NCBI RefSeq assembly: GCF_000685095.1
Contig: NZ_BAYE01000001.1
Span: 372,001 to 436,000, forward strand
Length of the DNA: 64,000 nt
Direction of reading: 5' to 3'
From: Paraburkholderia caledonica NBRC 102488
Lineage (GTDB): Bacteria > Pseudomonadota > Gammaproteobacteria > Burkholderiales > Burkholderiaceae
Part shown: piece by piece, positions 37,895-46,755 of the stretch
Position numbering within the stretch: the stretch's first letter is position 1
Layout: every line of letters starts with the position of its first letter
Made by a program: the position numbers and the translations under genes
Notes under the pieces: model-generated
The model's database searches: none
Seen by the model: the letters and a program-made list of their open reading frames with translations, nothing else
What the model was told of the DNA's origin: nothing

Positions 37895-39193
37895 TCAAGG
37901 GCGCCAAACGGGACCGTGAGGAAAGTCATGCTGGTCGAGCGAGGCCGCGTGCATTTCAATGCTGTAGCCCGCCCGCTGCGGCGGCATATAACGGCCATTG
38001 CGGATCACGACAGGATCGACGAAATGCTCATGCAAGTGGTCCACATATTCGAGCACCCGGTTTTCGAGCGACGCCGACACGCAGATGTAGTCGAACAGCG
38101 AAATATGCTGCACGTACTCGCATAGGCCAACGCCGCCCGCGTGCGGACACACGGGCACGCCGAACTTCGCCGCCATCAGCAGCACGACGATCACTTCGTT
38201 CAAGCCGCCCAACCGGCAACTGTCCACCTGACAGAAATCGATTGCGTGCGCCTGCAGCAACTGCTTGAACATCACGCGATTATGGCAATGCTCGCCCGTC
38301 GCTACACCGATCGGCGCAAGCCGCCGGCGGATCGCCGCGTGACCGAGAATGTCGTCGGGGCTCGTGGGCTCTTCGATCCACCAAGGGTCGAACTGCGCGA
38401 GACGCCGCATGTTCGCGATGGCTTCGTCCACATCCCACACCTGATTCGCGTCCATCATCAGTTTGCGGTCCTGGCCGATTTCTTCGCGCAGGATGCGAGC
38501 GCGGCGCATGTCCTCGTCGAGATTGCCGCCGACCTTCTGCTTGAAATGCGTCCAGCCTTGCGCGACGCCTTCGCGCGCGAGCCGTCGAATCTTGTCGTCG
38601 TCATAGCCGAGCCAACCTGCCGACGTCGTGTACGCAGGATAGCCGTGCGCAAGCATTTCGTTCTCGCGTTCGCTTCTAGTAGCCGCGTGACGATGCAGCA
38701 TCGCGATGGCTTCATGCGGCGTGATCGCGTCCGTCACATAGCGGAAGTCCAGACATCGCACCAGTTCTTCCGGGCTCATGTCGACAAGCAGCTTCCACAC
38801 CGGCTTGCCTTCTGCTTTTGCCCACAGGTCCCACGCCGCGTTGACGACCGCAGCCGTGGCGAGATGGATCGCGCCCTTGTCCGGGCCGATCCATCGCAAC
38901 TGGCTGTCCGAGGTCAGCATGCGCCAGAAAGCGCCCATGTCCGAAGCAATCTCTTCGAGCGTTTTACCGACGACGAGCGGAGCGAGCGCCTCCACCGCCC
39001 TCACGCAGATCTCGTTACCGCGGCCGATCGTAAATGTGAGCCCGTGACCGGTAAGCGCGTGCGGCGCGTCGGTTTCAAGAGTCACGTAAGTGGCCGAATA
39101 ATCGGGCGCGGCGTTCATCGCATCGGAGCCGTCGAGCGAGCGCGAAGTCGGAAACCGGATGTCCCTGACGGACAGCGTGGTAATCGTGGTCAT
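37895..39193 (-). CDS. L-fuconate dehydratase
   Basis: 432 residues of the enolase superfamily, mandelate racemase subgroup. It carries GHGLTFTIGRGNE in the capping domain, the Lys-x-Lys pair in HFKQKVGG, metal ligands in LMMDANQVWDV, EEPTSPDD and the ATGEHCHNR motif. Together these match L-fuconate dehydratase, which turns L-fuconate into 2-keto-3-deoxy-L-fuconate in the non-phosphorylating fucose pathway. It is the last gene after the sugar ABC transporter (42 bp from the binding protein). Other fucose pathway enzymes are not in the window. Confidence 0.88.
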   Translation of the reverse strand: MTTITTLSVRDIRFPTSRSLDGSDAMNAAPDYSATYVTLETDAPHALTGHGLTFTIGRGNEICVRAVEALAPLVVGKTLEEIASDMGAFWRMLTSDSQLRWIGPDKGAIHLATAAVVNAAWDLWAKAEGKPVWKLLVDMSPEELVRCLDFRYVTDAITPHEAIAMLHRHAATRSERENEMLAHGYPAYTTSAGWLGYDDDKIRRLAREGVAQGWTHFKQKVGGNLDEDMRRARILREEIGQDRKLMMDANQVWDVDEAIANMRRLAQFDPWWIEEPTSPDDILGHAAIRRRLAPIGVATGEHCHNRVMFKQLLQAHAIDFCQVDSCRLGGLNEVIVVLLMAAKFGVPVCPHAGGVGLCEYVQHISLFDYICVSASLENRVLEYVDHLHEHFVDPVVIRNGRYMPPQRAGYSIEMHAASLDQHDFPHGPVWRP

Positions 39194-39235
39194 GTGAGCA
39201 CGCTCCTCGACGGCAGTTCGTTAAGCGACGATCAA

Positions 39236-40177
39236 TCAATCGTAGAGCACTGCGGCGATCTTCGGATCGTTCATGTTGCTTTTGTCGTACCAGTAAAAGC
39301 CGGTGTCGACTTTCTTCGGCAGCTTCTCGCCCTTGAGCGCTTTCACCGCGGAATCGACGACGCATTTACCGATCCCGATCGGGTTCTGCGTGATTGCGCC
39401 GGCCATCAACCCGGAGTTGATGTCGTCTTTCTGCTCCTTGCCGGAGTCGTAGCCGATCAGCACGAGCTTCTTGCCCGACTCCTTGACGCCGATAGCCGCG
39501 CCTTCCGCCGAACCCTCATTCGCGCCGAAAATTCCCTTCAGGTTCGGATTCGCCTGGATCATTGCCTTGGCGATTTCGGCGGACTTCAGATGGTCTCCGC
39601 CGCCGTACTGCACCGAGACGATCTTGACGTTCGGATGCTTGCTTTTCATTTCGTTGAGGAAACCGTCGCGGCGGTCGATGCCCGTGCGACTCGTCTGATC
39701 GTGCACGATGACGCCGACTTCGCCTGCATTGCCGATCGCCTCGGCCATCTTGTCGGCGGCGAGCGCGGCTGCGGCGAGATTGTCGGTCGAGCAGGTCGTG
39801 AGCGGAATGTCGCTGTCCACGCCGGAGTCGAACGCAATGACCGGAATCTTCGCAGCCTGCGCTCTTCGCAGCAGCGGAATGGCCGCCTTGCTGTCGAGCG
39901 CGGCGATGCCGAGCGCCTGCGGTTTTTTCGCGAGCGCGGCCGACAGCATGTCGATCTGCTTGTCGACCATGGCTTCCGTCTCCGGTCCTTCGAAGGTGAT
40001 TCTGACCTTGTGTTCCTTCGCGCCCTGTTCGGCGCCTGCCTTGACCGCCTGCCAGAACTGGTGCTGGAAGCCCTTGGAAATCAGCGGGATGTAGACCTCG
40101 TCCGCGTGTGCGAGATTCGCGCCGCCGACGAGCGCGCCGACACCTATCACGGCGCCGAATAGTTTGCGATTCAACAT
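39236..40177 (-). CDS. Sugar ABC transporter periplasmic binding protein
   Basis: 313 residues from an ATG with an excellent AGGAGGAG ribosome site; signal peptide MLNRKLFGAVIGVGALVGG, cleavage after AHA. It is a type I periplasmic binding protein of the RbsB family (EVYIPLISKGFQHQFWQAV start, IPVIAFDSGVD, GIFGANEGSAEGAA). It captures a sugar for the RbsC/RbsA-like components encoded upstream. Given the downstream fuconate dehydratase, L-fucose or a related 6-deoxy sugar is the likely ligand; that is inference from context. Confidence 0.9.
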   Translation of the reverse strand: MLNRKLFGAVIGVGALVGGANLAHADEVYIPLISKGFQHQFWQAVKAGAEQGAKEHKVRITFEGPETEAMVDKQIDMLSAALAKKPQALGIAALDSKAAIPLLRRAQAAKIPVIAFDSGVDSDIPLTTCSTDNLAAAALAADKMAEAIGNAGEVGVIVHDQTSRTGIDRRDGFLNEMKSKHPNVKIVSVQYGGGDHLKSAEIAKAMIQANPNLKGIFGANEGSAEGAAIGVKESGKKLVLIGYDSGKEQKDDINSGLMAGAITQNPIGIGKCVVDSAVKALKGEKLPKKVDTGFYWYDKSNMNDPKIAAVLYD

Positions 40178-40266
40178 TGAATATCTCCTCCTGAGGTGTG
40201 GACCCTTCTTCTTCAGCTGTTCAGGAAGCCTTGTGGCGCCTCCCGTTGTTGATACTGTCGCGAGCG

Positions 40267-41292
40267 TCAACTCTTCCTGCGTCGCAAGATGTCCGCGTAG
40301 ACGGCAAGAATGATGATGAGGCCAGTCACCACGATCTGCCATTCCTGAGCAACGGACATGATGCGCAAGCCGTTGGTCAGCACGCTCATAATGAATGCGC
40401 CGATAATGGTGCCGAGTATCGTGCCCGAGCCGCCCGAAAGCGAGGTCCCGCCGATCACCACGGCCGCAATCGCTTCGAGTTCGTAACCCTGGCCGAGCGC
40501 CGGCTGCGCCGAATTCAGGCGCGACGCGATCAGCAAGCCTGCAATGCCGCAAATTGCGCCGCCCAGGCCGTAAATGGCGATCTTCCACCTGTCGACGTTC
40601 ACGCCCGAAAGCCGCACCGCTTCTTCGTTGCTGCCGAGCGCGAACGTGTAGCGGCCAAGCGCGGTGCGATTGAGCGTGATGGAACTCACGATTGCGAGAA
40701 AGAACAGAATCAGCACTGCGTTGGGAATCGGCAGGCTCGGCACCAGATAACCGATCAACGAGTCCTGCGAAATCATGTAGAAGTTTTCGGTGTCGGTGAA
40801 ATAGATCGGCTTGTCGGCCGACACGACAAGCGAGAGCCCCTTGAGCAGCAGCATCATGCCGAGCGTCGCGATGAACGGCGGTATCTTCATCTTCGCGGTG
40901 AGCGTGCCCGAAATGGTGCCGCAGATCGCGCCCGTGCCGATCGCGGCAAGCACGCCGAGCCACATCGGCAAATGCCAGTAGGTGAGAAACACGCCGCAAA
41001 TGACCGCGGTGAAGGTCATCAACGTGCCGACGGACAGATCGATGCCGCCGGTGATGATGACGAACGTGGAGGCAATCGCGAGGACTCCGTTGACCGCGGT
41101 CGCCTGCAGAATGCCGAGGATGTTGTCCATCTGCATGAAAGCGGGCGACGCGAAGCTGAAAAACACCAGCAACAGGATCAGGCTCGCGAAGGCAAGCAGC
41201 TTCTGCAGCGCAGTCGGCGAGAAGATGCGGGCTCTGAGGCCGGTTAAGCGCCGCTGGCCGGTCAGCGCGGAAGAATCGGGTTGCATTGTCAT
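40267..41292 (-). CDS. Sugar ABC transporter permease (RbsC family)
   Basis: 341 residues with about nine to ten membrane helices and family motifs GGIDLSVGTLMTF and AVVIGGTSLSGGSGTILGT. It forms the homodimeric channel for sugar uptake. It starts 17 bp after the ATPase gene and is followed by the binding-protein gene after 89 bp, so one transcript is expected. Confidence 0.92.
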   Translation of the reverse strand: MTMQPDSSALTGQRRLTGLRARIFSPTALQKLLAFASLILLLVFFSFASPAFMQMDNILGILQATAVNGVLAIASTFVIITGGIDLSVGTLMTFTAVICGVFLTYWHLPMWLGVLAAIGTGAICGTISGTLTAKMKIPPFIATLGMMLLLKGLSLVVSADKPIYFTDTENFYMISQDSLIGYLVPSLPIPNAVLILFFLAIVSSITLNRTALGRYTFALGSNEEAVRLSGVNVDRWKIAIYGLGGAICGIAGLLIASRLNSAQPALGQGYELEAIAAVVIGGTSLSGGSGTILGTIIGAFIMSVLTNGLRIMSVAQEWQIVVTGLIIILAVYADILRRRKS

Positions 41293-41308
41293 AGCGTCCT
41301 CTCGCGGC

Positions 41309-42820
41309 TCACGCCGCTTTCAGTGTTTGGCGCTGCGTGGCCAGATGCATGATGCGCTCCTGGGTCGCCTGCTCCGCCGGGAGTTCGCCGGTAATACGGC
41401 CCTCGCACATCACGACGACGCGGTCGCTCATGCGCAATATCTCCGGCAGTTCCGACGAAATCATCACGATCGCCTTGCCCTCGTCCGCGAGCGAGCGCAG
41501 CAGCTTGTAGATTTCGCTCTTCGCGCCGACGTCGATGCCGCGCGTCGGTTCGTCGAAGAACAGCACGTCGCAGTCGCGCTCCAGCCACTTCGCAATCACG
41601 ATCTTCTGCTGGTTGCCGCCTGACAGCAGCCGCACTTCCTGCGCGGCGGACGGCGTGCGAATCGCGAGCAGATTGATGAAGTGGGACGCGCGGCGGCGCA
41701 TCCGCGCGCGGCGCAGAAAAAAGTTCAGCGACAGGAAATTGCGCAGGTTCGACATGACGATGTTCGATTCCACATCCATGCCGGTGGCGAGCCCAAAGCG
41801 CTTACGGTCCTCCGACAGATAGCCGATGCCATGCGCGACGGCGTCGCTCGGCGTTCTGATCGAGGCCTTCGCGCCTTTCACGAAGATCTGGCCGGACTCG
41901 ACCGGATCGGCGCCGAACACGGCTCGCGCGACCTCCGTGCGCCCGGCGCCCATCAGGCCGGCAAAGCCTAATATCTCGCCCTTGCGCAGCGTGAAACTCA
42001 CGTCCCGCACGAGCGGGCCGGCGTGGAGGTTTCTGACTTCGAGCGCGATCTCGCCTTGCGACGCAGCGCGCCCCGCGGGCGCGACGTCGCTCAAGGTGCG
42101 CCCGACCATCATGCCGATGATCGCCTCGACGCTCGTGTCGGCGGCGGCGACGGTGGCCACGTACTCCCCGTCGCGCAGTACGGTGACGCGATCGGCGATC
42201 TGCTTGAGCTCGTCCATCTTGTGCGAGATATAGACGATGCCGACGCCGCGCTGCTTCAGTTCACGGATGATGCGAAAAAGCTCGGCGATTTCGGCGTCGT
42301 TGAGCGCCGAGGTAGGCTCGTCCATGATGAGCACGCGCGAGTCGAACGATAAAGCCTTGGCGATTTCGACCATCTGCTGGCTCGCAACCGTGAGGTTGCC
42401 GACCGTGGCGCGCGGGTCGATATTCACATGCATGCGCGAGAGGATTTCGCGCGCCTGTGCGTTGAGCTTGTCTTCGTCGAGAAAGAGGCCAAGGCGCCCG
42501 CGAGGCTCGCGGCCGATGAAGATGTTCTGGGCGACCGTGAGGTGATTCATCAGTTGGAGTTCCTGATGAATGATGCCGATGCCCGCGGCTTGCGCGTCAC
42601 GCGGGCTCTGCAACGCCACCGGCTGCCCACCGAGGAGAATCTCGCCGGAATCGCGGGTGTAGACGCCTGCAAGGATTTTCATGAGCGTCGATTTGCCGGC
42701 GCCATTTTCGCCCATCAGCGCGTGGACTTCGCCCTCGACCAGGTCGAACTGAACGTCGTGAAGCGCCCGCACGCCGGGAAAGCTCTTGCTGAGCTTTTTG
42801 ACGGAAATCAGCGGGGTCAT
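41309..42820 (-). CDS. Sugar ABC transporter ATPase (RbsA family, duplicated)
   Basis: 503 residues from the ATG at 42820; a TTG 30 nt upstream is a less likely start. Two fused nucleotide-binding domains: the first with canonical Walker [10 protein letters not shown] and [10 protein letters not shown], the second with the degenerate GLMGAGRTE Walker A typical of RbsA/MglA, plus [15 protein letters not shown] and [10 protein letters not shown]. It energises the RbsC-type permease. First gene of the transporter operon; its promoter must lie in the 42.8-43.0 kb region. Confidence 0.93.
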   Translation of the reverse strand: MTPLISVKKLSKSFPGVRALHDVQFDLVEGEVHALMGENGAGKSTLMKILAGVYTRDSGEILLGGQPVALQSPRDAQAAGIGIIHQELQLMNHLTVAQNIFIGREPRGRLGLFLDEDKLNAQAREILSRMHVNIDPRATVGNLTVASQQMVEIAKALSFDSRVLIMDEPTSALNDAEIAELFRIIRELKQRGVGIVYISHKMDELKQIADRVTVLRDGEYVATVAAADTSVEAIIGMMVGRTLSDVAPAGRAASQGEIALEVRNLHAGPLVRDVSFTLRKGEILGFAGLMGAGRTEVARAVFGADPVESGQIFVKGAKASIRTPSDAVAHGIGYLSEDRKRFGLATGMDVESNIVMSNLRNFLSLNFFLRRARMRRRASHFINLLAIRTPSAAQEVRLLSGGNQQKIVIAKWLERDCDVLFFDEPTRGIDVGAKSEIYKLLRSLADEGKAIVMISSELPEILRMSDRVVVMCEGRITGELPAEQATQERIMHLATQRQTLKAA

Positions 42821-43667
42821 GGCGCGAAGCCGATGGCGAGCGAGCGGCAAACGCCCGCATCAACCCGGAAGACGGGTCGCGAAAGCGCCGGGCGGCCCGG
42901 TTTTATTCGATTGAAATCGCAACGAGAAGCCAGGCACATTGCTGGACCCCCAAACCGATGTGCGACGATTCTACGACGCGCGGCGGGAGCGGCTCAAGCT
43001 CAGGCATTCCCCAGTGTGTGCAGTGCTTACGTGGTGGGGTTTGTGCACAGTTTGGGATTGGGGTGGGCGGCGAACGACGGGTTGACGTGCGATTGACAGA
43101 GTTGTCGACGGAACGGGTTCATTCTTACAGCGACAGTGCTCGCACTGCGCCGCGCTCAGGGAAAGTTGAATCCGGAGGACCTCACCTTCGGGTCGCCACA
43201 GTGGGATAGCACCGGCGCGGAATTCATGCGCGGCGTATATCGAGCAATGGGCGGTGATCCCGACGAGTTCAGACGCGCCGACCTCTGAGCCAGAAGCGGC
43301 GTCTTAGCCGATGAGTTGGGCCAGCCAAGCAGTAACGCACCTAGGCATAGAAACGACATGGTGAGACACAAGATGCCTGCGACTAAGTCGTACGGATATT
43401 TCATGCGATCCCCCGATTTCTCAGCCAGCAAGAATACGGTGAGCCGAAAAGGCGCACTGTTAAGGATGGTTAGACATGAAAGATGCGCGCGCGGCGGGCT
43501 TGTGGAGACCTGTCAGCACCGGCGTGATCTTGCCCGGCAGGCAAAGTACATCTCGTCTTCTGCGCGCCCACTGTGGACGGAGCCGCGCTCTTATCAGCCA
43601 ATTTCCTGAGGTATTCAACCACCGGAAAAGACACGCTGCGTTGCTCGACGTCCTTGAGCACTTCCTC
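42821..43667. other. Gene-poor stretch beside transporter operon
   Basis: About 850 bp with no clear intact gene. It should hold the promoter of the transporter operon at its left edge. A plus-strand fragment at 43097-43288 is listed separately. On the minus strand a frame starting at 43404 (MKYPYDLVAGILCLTMSFLC, one membrane helix, GGGGGA ribosome site) could encode a small membrane protein to 43156, but its second half is antisense to that fragment and looks non-coding. Confidence 0.4.
43097..43288 (+). pseudogene. Remnant coding fragment, family unknown
   Basis: An open stretch bounded by a stop at 43094, with only a GTG at 43136 as possible start and no ribosome site. It ends in DLTFGSPQWDSTGAEFMRGV and a few further polar residues before TGA. 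The composition looks like real protein, unlike the frames around it. I do not recognise the family. It may be the 3' end of a lost gene. Confidence 0.3.
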
Positions 43668-43904
43668 TCACTTGCGCATGTGCCTGGAGTTGATCGCATC
43701 GCCCAAGTACTTCTTCCCATCCTTTTCCATCGACCATGGATCCGAATGTTCTCGATGACTCCGTTCGACGTAGTCCTCTCCTTGCGAGCTTAGCCGTGTG
43801 CGTTCTTCGCGCCGATGTCGGCGGTGCCACTTTGCTTTCCCGGGCGCCTCGGTCTCGGCGGTTGTGTTACCGAGAATCGGATTCTTCCGTTTGCTACGAC
43901 TCAT
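43668..43904 (-). CDS. Small basic conserved protein (MSRSKRKNPILGNTTAETE type)
   Basis: 78 residues, rich in Lys, Arg and His. The opening MSRSKRKNPI, a central KxxWHRRHRREER block and the end DPWSMEKDGKKYLGD form a pattern I know from small uncharacterised proteins scattered in proteobacteria, often in accessory regions. AGGAGGT lies 8 nt before the ATG, and the start overlaps the end of the upstream Cys-motif gene by 11 bp, so translation is probably coupled. Function unknown; the charge suggests nucleic acid binding. Confidence 0.72.
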   Translation of the reverse strand: MSRSKRKNPILGNTTAETEAPGKAKWHRRHRREERTRLSSQGEDYVERSHREHSDPWSMEKDGKKYLGDAINSRHMRK

Positions 43905-44118
43905 CGCCGACCTCCTGAAACCAACGGTGCTCCCAGATCGAGAGACGGTCCTTTTGATGGCGCCGCGGATTGCCGCACATCCAGCAGCTGCATGCGGTGG
44001 GAGTGTCGATCAGACGGCCGATTTGTACGTCAGTTTTCTTCGGCTTCCCGGCCCACCAGTCCCTCCGTTTATGTTTGAGTCGCGCCCGATCCGCCCGGCG
44101 CCGCGCTGTACCTGCCAT
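43894..44118 (-). CDS. Small basic protein with CSCWMCGNPRR motif
   Basis: 74 residues from the ATG at 44118. An Arg/Lys-rich first third (RRRADRARLKHKRRDWW) is followed by TPTACSCWMCGNPRR, a compact CxCxxC cysteine cluster that resembles a zinc or metal knuckle, then a polar tail. Homologous small proteins with the CGNPR motif occur widely in bacteria without known function. It is coupled to the basic protein gene downstream. The tRNA-Leu lies 130 bp upstream on the same strand. Confidence 0.75.
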   Translation of the reverse strand: MAGTARRRADRARLKHKRRDWWAGKPKKTDVQIGRLIDTPTACSCWMCGNPRRHQKDRLSIWEHRWFQEVGDES

Positions 44119-44248
44119 TTCACACCTCAGTTTCAATAGCTGAATGTGCGAAAGCCCGCTCGCGGCGGGCATGATGTGCGGTGGTTGAATCGGTGAGAGT
44201 GGCGTTTGAGTATCGTACCTCACACACTGCCAGGGCGGGGAGACAGCG

Positions 44249-44333
44249 TGGTGCCGGGGACCGGACTTGAACCGGCAAGCCGTTAGGCGGCGGATTTTAA
44301 GTCCGCTATGTTTACCAATTTCATCACCCCGGC
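44249..44333 (-). tRNA. tRNA-Leu (TAA)
   Basis: An 85-nt class II tRNA with long variable arm on the minus strand. The acceptor stem GCCGGGG pairs with CCCCGGC, the anticodon loop CTTAAAA gives TAA, the T arm is GGTTCAAGTCC, and CCA is encoded. Class II form plus anticodon identify leucine. Confidence 0.95.
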
Positions 44334-44532
44334 GAGGGTGGTCAAAACGCGTGGACGCGCATTCTACCATTGGCCGCATGGCGGGCCAAACCTCCGCAGC
44401 GCCGCCGATCGCACCGGCAACGCCAACACACCCGCACCGCACTTCACCGCGCCCGCTCGCCCTCGCAGCAGGCAATCCACCACTAACACCAACGTCATCG
44501 CCAAGTCACAAACCTTTCCGATAATCCGCTCC

Positions 44533-44546
44533 TGAAAACGTTTACA
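44533..44546. promoter_or_regulatory. LacI/GalR-type operator before the LacI-family gene
   Basis: TGAAAACGTTTACA is a near-palindrome centred on CG with the AAACGTTT core typical of LacI/GalR-family operators. It ends 14 bp before the regulator's ATG, so autorepression is likely. No second copy was seen before the transporter genes. Confidence 0.7.
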
Positions 44547-44560
44547 ACCGAGCGGAAATC

Positions 44561-45628
44561 ATGACCCCGACAATCAAGGATGTCGCTGCGCACGCGGGCT
44601 TTTCCATCGCGACGGTCTCGCGCGCGATCAACGCGCCGCACACCGTCAATCCGGTCACGCTCGACAAGGTGCGCCAGTCCATCGACGCGCTCAACTTCCG
44701 CCCCAGCCCGCTCGGCCGTCAACTGCGCGGCGAGCGCACGCGCCTGATCGGCGTGATCGTGCCCACGCTCGCCAACCCTGTGTTCGCGGAGTGCCTTCAA
44801 GGCATCGACGAACTCGCAGCCGCGCAAGGCTACCGGCTCATGCTGATGACCACCCAGTACGATGCCGAGCGCGAACGCCGCGCAATCGAAACGCTGCGCG
44901 AGCATCGCGTAGAAGGCCTGATCCTGACGGTCGCCGACGCCGACACTCATCCCCTTCTCGACGAGCTCGACCGTGACGGCCTGCTCTATGTGCTGATGCA
45001 CAACGACACGGTGCGGCGTCCGTCGGTGTCCGTGGACAACCGTCTCGCCGCCTACGAAGGCGTGCGCATGCTGATTGCGCACGGCCATCGCCGCATCCTG
45101 ATGCTCGCCGGCACGCTCGCTGCATCCGACCGCGCGCGGCAGCGGCATCTCGGCTACACGCAAGCAATGCAGCAAGCCGGCCTCGCGCCCGCACCCGCGC
45201 TTGAGGTCGACTTCAACGCGGACCAACTGTCGCCCGCGGTGCTCGCGCATCTGACAAGCGGCCCCAACCGTCCGAGCGCCCTCTTCTGCAGTAACGATCT
45301 GCTCGCAATGGTCGTCATGCGTGGCCTGCGCCGCGCGCGTCTGCAAATTCCGCGCGACATGTCGATTCTCGGCTTCGACGGTCTCGCAATGGGCGAACTG
45401 CTGTCGCCGCCGCTCGCAAGCGTCTGCGCGCCGAACCGTGAGATCGGCTGTGCCGCGTGGCGCCGTTTGCTGACACGCGTCACCGCAAATTTCGAAGGTC
45501 TTGGCGAAACGCCGCTTGCACTGACGCTGCCGCACAGCCTGCGCGAAGGCGCCACGATCGCCGCAATTTCAAACCGCAACGACGCGGGCGCGACGCGTAT
45601 CAGCCAGCGCCTTCATCTCCAACCTTGA
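44561..45628 (+). CDS. LacI-family transcriptional repressor
   Basis: 355 residues. The N-terminal HTH (TIKDVAAHAGFSIATVSRAIN) and hinge helix (PSPLGRQLRGERT) are classical, followed by a periplasmic-binding-protein-like effector domain (LIGVIVPTLANPVFAECLQG to the C terminus). It begins the gene group that continues with an ABC importer and a phosphodiesterase; spacing to the binding-protein gene is 47 bp, so they may be cotranscribed and repressed by it. The effector is unknown, perhaps the transported phosphodiester. Confidence 0.93.
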   Translation: MTPTIKDVAAHAGFSIATVSRAINAPHTVNPVTLDKVRQSIDALNFRPSPLGRQLRGERTRLIGVIVPTLANPVFAECLQGIDELAAAQGYRLMLMTTQYDAERERRAIETLREHRVEGLILTVADADTHPLLDELDRDGLLYVLMHNDTVRRPSVSVDNRLAAYEGVRMLIAHGHRRILMLAGTLAASDRARQRHLGYTQAMQQAGLAPAPALEVDFNADQLSPAVLAHLTSGPNRPSALFCSNDLLAMVVMRGLRRARLQIPRDMSILGFDGLAMGELLSPPLASVCAPNREIGCAAWRRLLTRVTANFEGLGETPLALTLPHSLREGATIAAISNRNDAGATRISQRLHLQP

Positions 45629-45675
45629 ACAATCCACCTGAACCACCCGCTCTCTTCCATTCCAGGAGAACCGCA

Positions 45676-46755
45676 GTGATCCGCTCTTCCGTACGCCTTG
45701 CATCGGCAGTTTCGCCGCTGATGCGCCGCCTCGCCCAATCCACCGCCGTCGCGCTGTGCGCCGGTACGCTCGTGACCGCCGCGCTTGCCACCGTCACCTC
45801 GCAAACGGCCCACGCCGATGAAACCGCGATCTGCTACAACTGCCCGCCCGAGTGGGCCGACTGGGCAAGTCAGATCAAGGCGATCCAACAGAAGACCGGC
45901 ATTCGCGTGCCGTTCGACAACAAGAACTCCGGCCAGTCGATCGCGCAGTTGATGGCGGAACAAAAGAGCCCAGTGGCGGACGTGGTGTATCTGGGCGTTT
46001 CATCGGCTTTCCAGGCGAAAGACAAGGGCGTCGTCGAGCCGTATAAGCCCGCGCATTGGGACGACATTCCCGCGAACCTGAAAGACCCGCAAGGCTACTG
46101 GTTCACGATCCACTCGGGCACGCTCGGCTTCTTCGTCAACAAGGACGCGCTCGAAGGCAAGCCCGTGCCGCGCTCGTGGGCCGACCTGCTCAAGCCCGAG
46201 TACAAAGGCATGGTCGGCTATCTCGATCCGTCGAGCGCATTCGTCGGCTATGCGGGCGCGGTCGCGGTGAATCAGGCGCTCGGCGGCACGCTCGATAACT
46301 TCGAACCGGGCCTCGACTGGTTCCGCAAGCTCAAGGCCAACGCGCCGATCGTGCCGAAGCAGACCGCGTATGCGCGCGTCATGTCCGGTGAAATTCCAAT
46401 TCTGCTCGACTACGATTTCGACGCCTACCGCGCGAAATACAAGGATCACGCGAACGTCGAATTCGTGATTCCGAAGGAAGGCACGATCTCCGTGCCGTAC
46501 GTGATGAGCCTTGTGAAGGGCGCGCCGCATGAAGCGAACGGCAAGAAGGTGCTCGACTTCGTGCTCTCCGACGAAGGTCAGAAGCTCTGGGCCGATGCGT
46601 ATCTGCGCCCGGTTCGCGCGAATGCGATGAGCGCGCAGACCGCCGCAAAATTCCTGCCCGCAAGCGAGTACGCACGCGCAAAACCCGTCGACTTCGGCAA
46701 GATGGCCGAGAAGCAGTCGAGCTTCGGCGAGCGTTATCTGCAGGTGATGCATTGA
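45676..46755 (+). CDS. ABC transporter periplasmic binding protein (family 1, AfuA/PhnS-like)
   Basis: 359 residues from a GTG with AGGAGA 6 nt upstream. A signal peptide with an extended basic start ends near AHA/DET (about residue 48). The mature start DETAICYNCPPEWADW and FDNKNSGQSIAQLMAEQKSP resemble binding proteins for iron, spermidine or 2-aminoethylphosphonate-type ligands. It overlaps the next gene by TTGA. The gene order binding protein, two permeases, ATPase is complete. Confidence 0.87.
   Translation: MIRSSVRLASAVSPLMRRLAQSTAVALCAGTLVTAALATVTSQTAHADETAICYNCPPEWADWASQIKAIQQKTGIRVPFDNKNSGQSIAQLMAEQKSPVADVVYLGVSSAFQAKDKGVVEPYKPAHWDDIPANLKDPQGYWFTIHSGTLGFFVNKDALEGKPVPRSWADLLKPEYKGMVGYLDPSSAFVGYAGAVAVNQALGGTLDNFEPGLDWFRKLKANAPIVPKQTAYARVMSGEIPILLDYDFDAYRAKYKDHANVEFVIPKEGTISVPYVMSLVKGAPHEANGKKVLDFVLSDEGQKLWADAYLRPVRANAMSAQTAAKFLPASEYARAKPVDFGKMAEKQSSFGERYLQVMH

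Noticed and set aside
38141..40162. A 673-codon plus-strand frame opposite fuconate dehydratase and the binding protein
   Set aside because: Shadow frame; both opposite genes are recognisable from end to end.
39236..40999. Fusion of binding protein with upstream sequence
   Set aside because: The extension is antisense-like and out of frame with the permease; the signal peptide start at 40177 has a consensus ribosome site.
43156..43404. Possible small one-helix membrane protein on the minus strand
   Set aside because: The helix and ribosome site look fair, but the second half is antisense to the better fragment at 43097-43288 and has no family resemblance.
43470..43661. Open frame just after the small basic gene on the minus strand
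   Set aside because: No ribosome site of note and no recognisable sequence; most likely non-coding.
42821..44333. Integrated element bounded by a repeat of the tRNA-Leu 3' end
   Set aside because: I searched by eye for a second copy of the tRNA 3' end and for an integrase and found neither.
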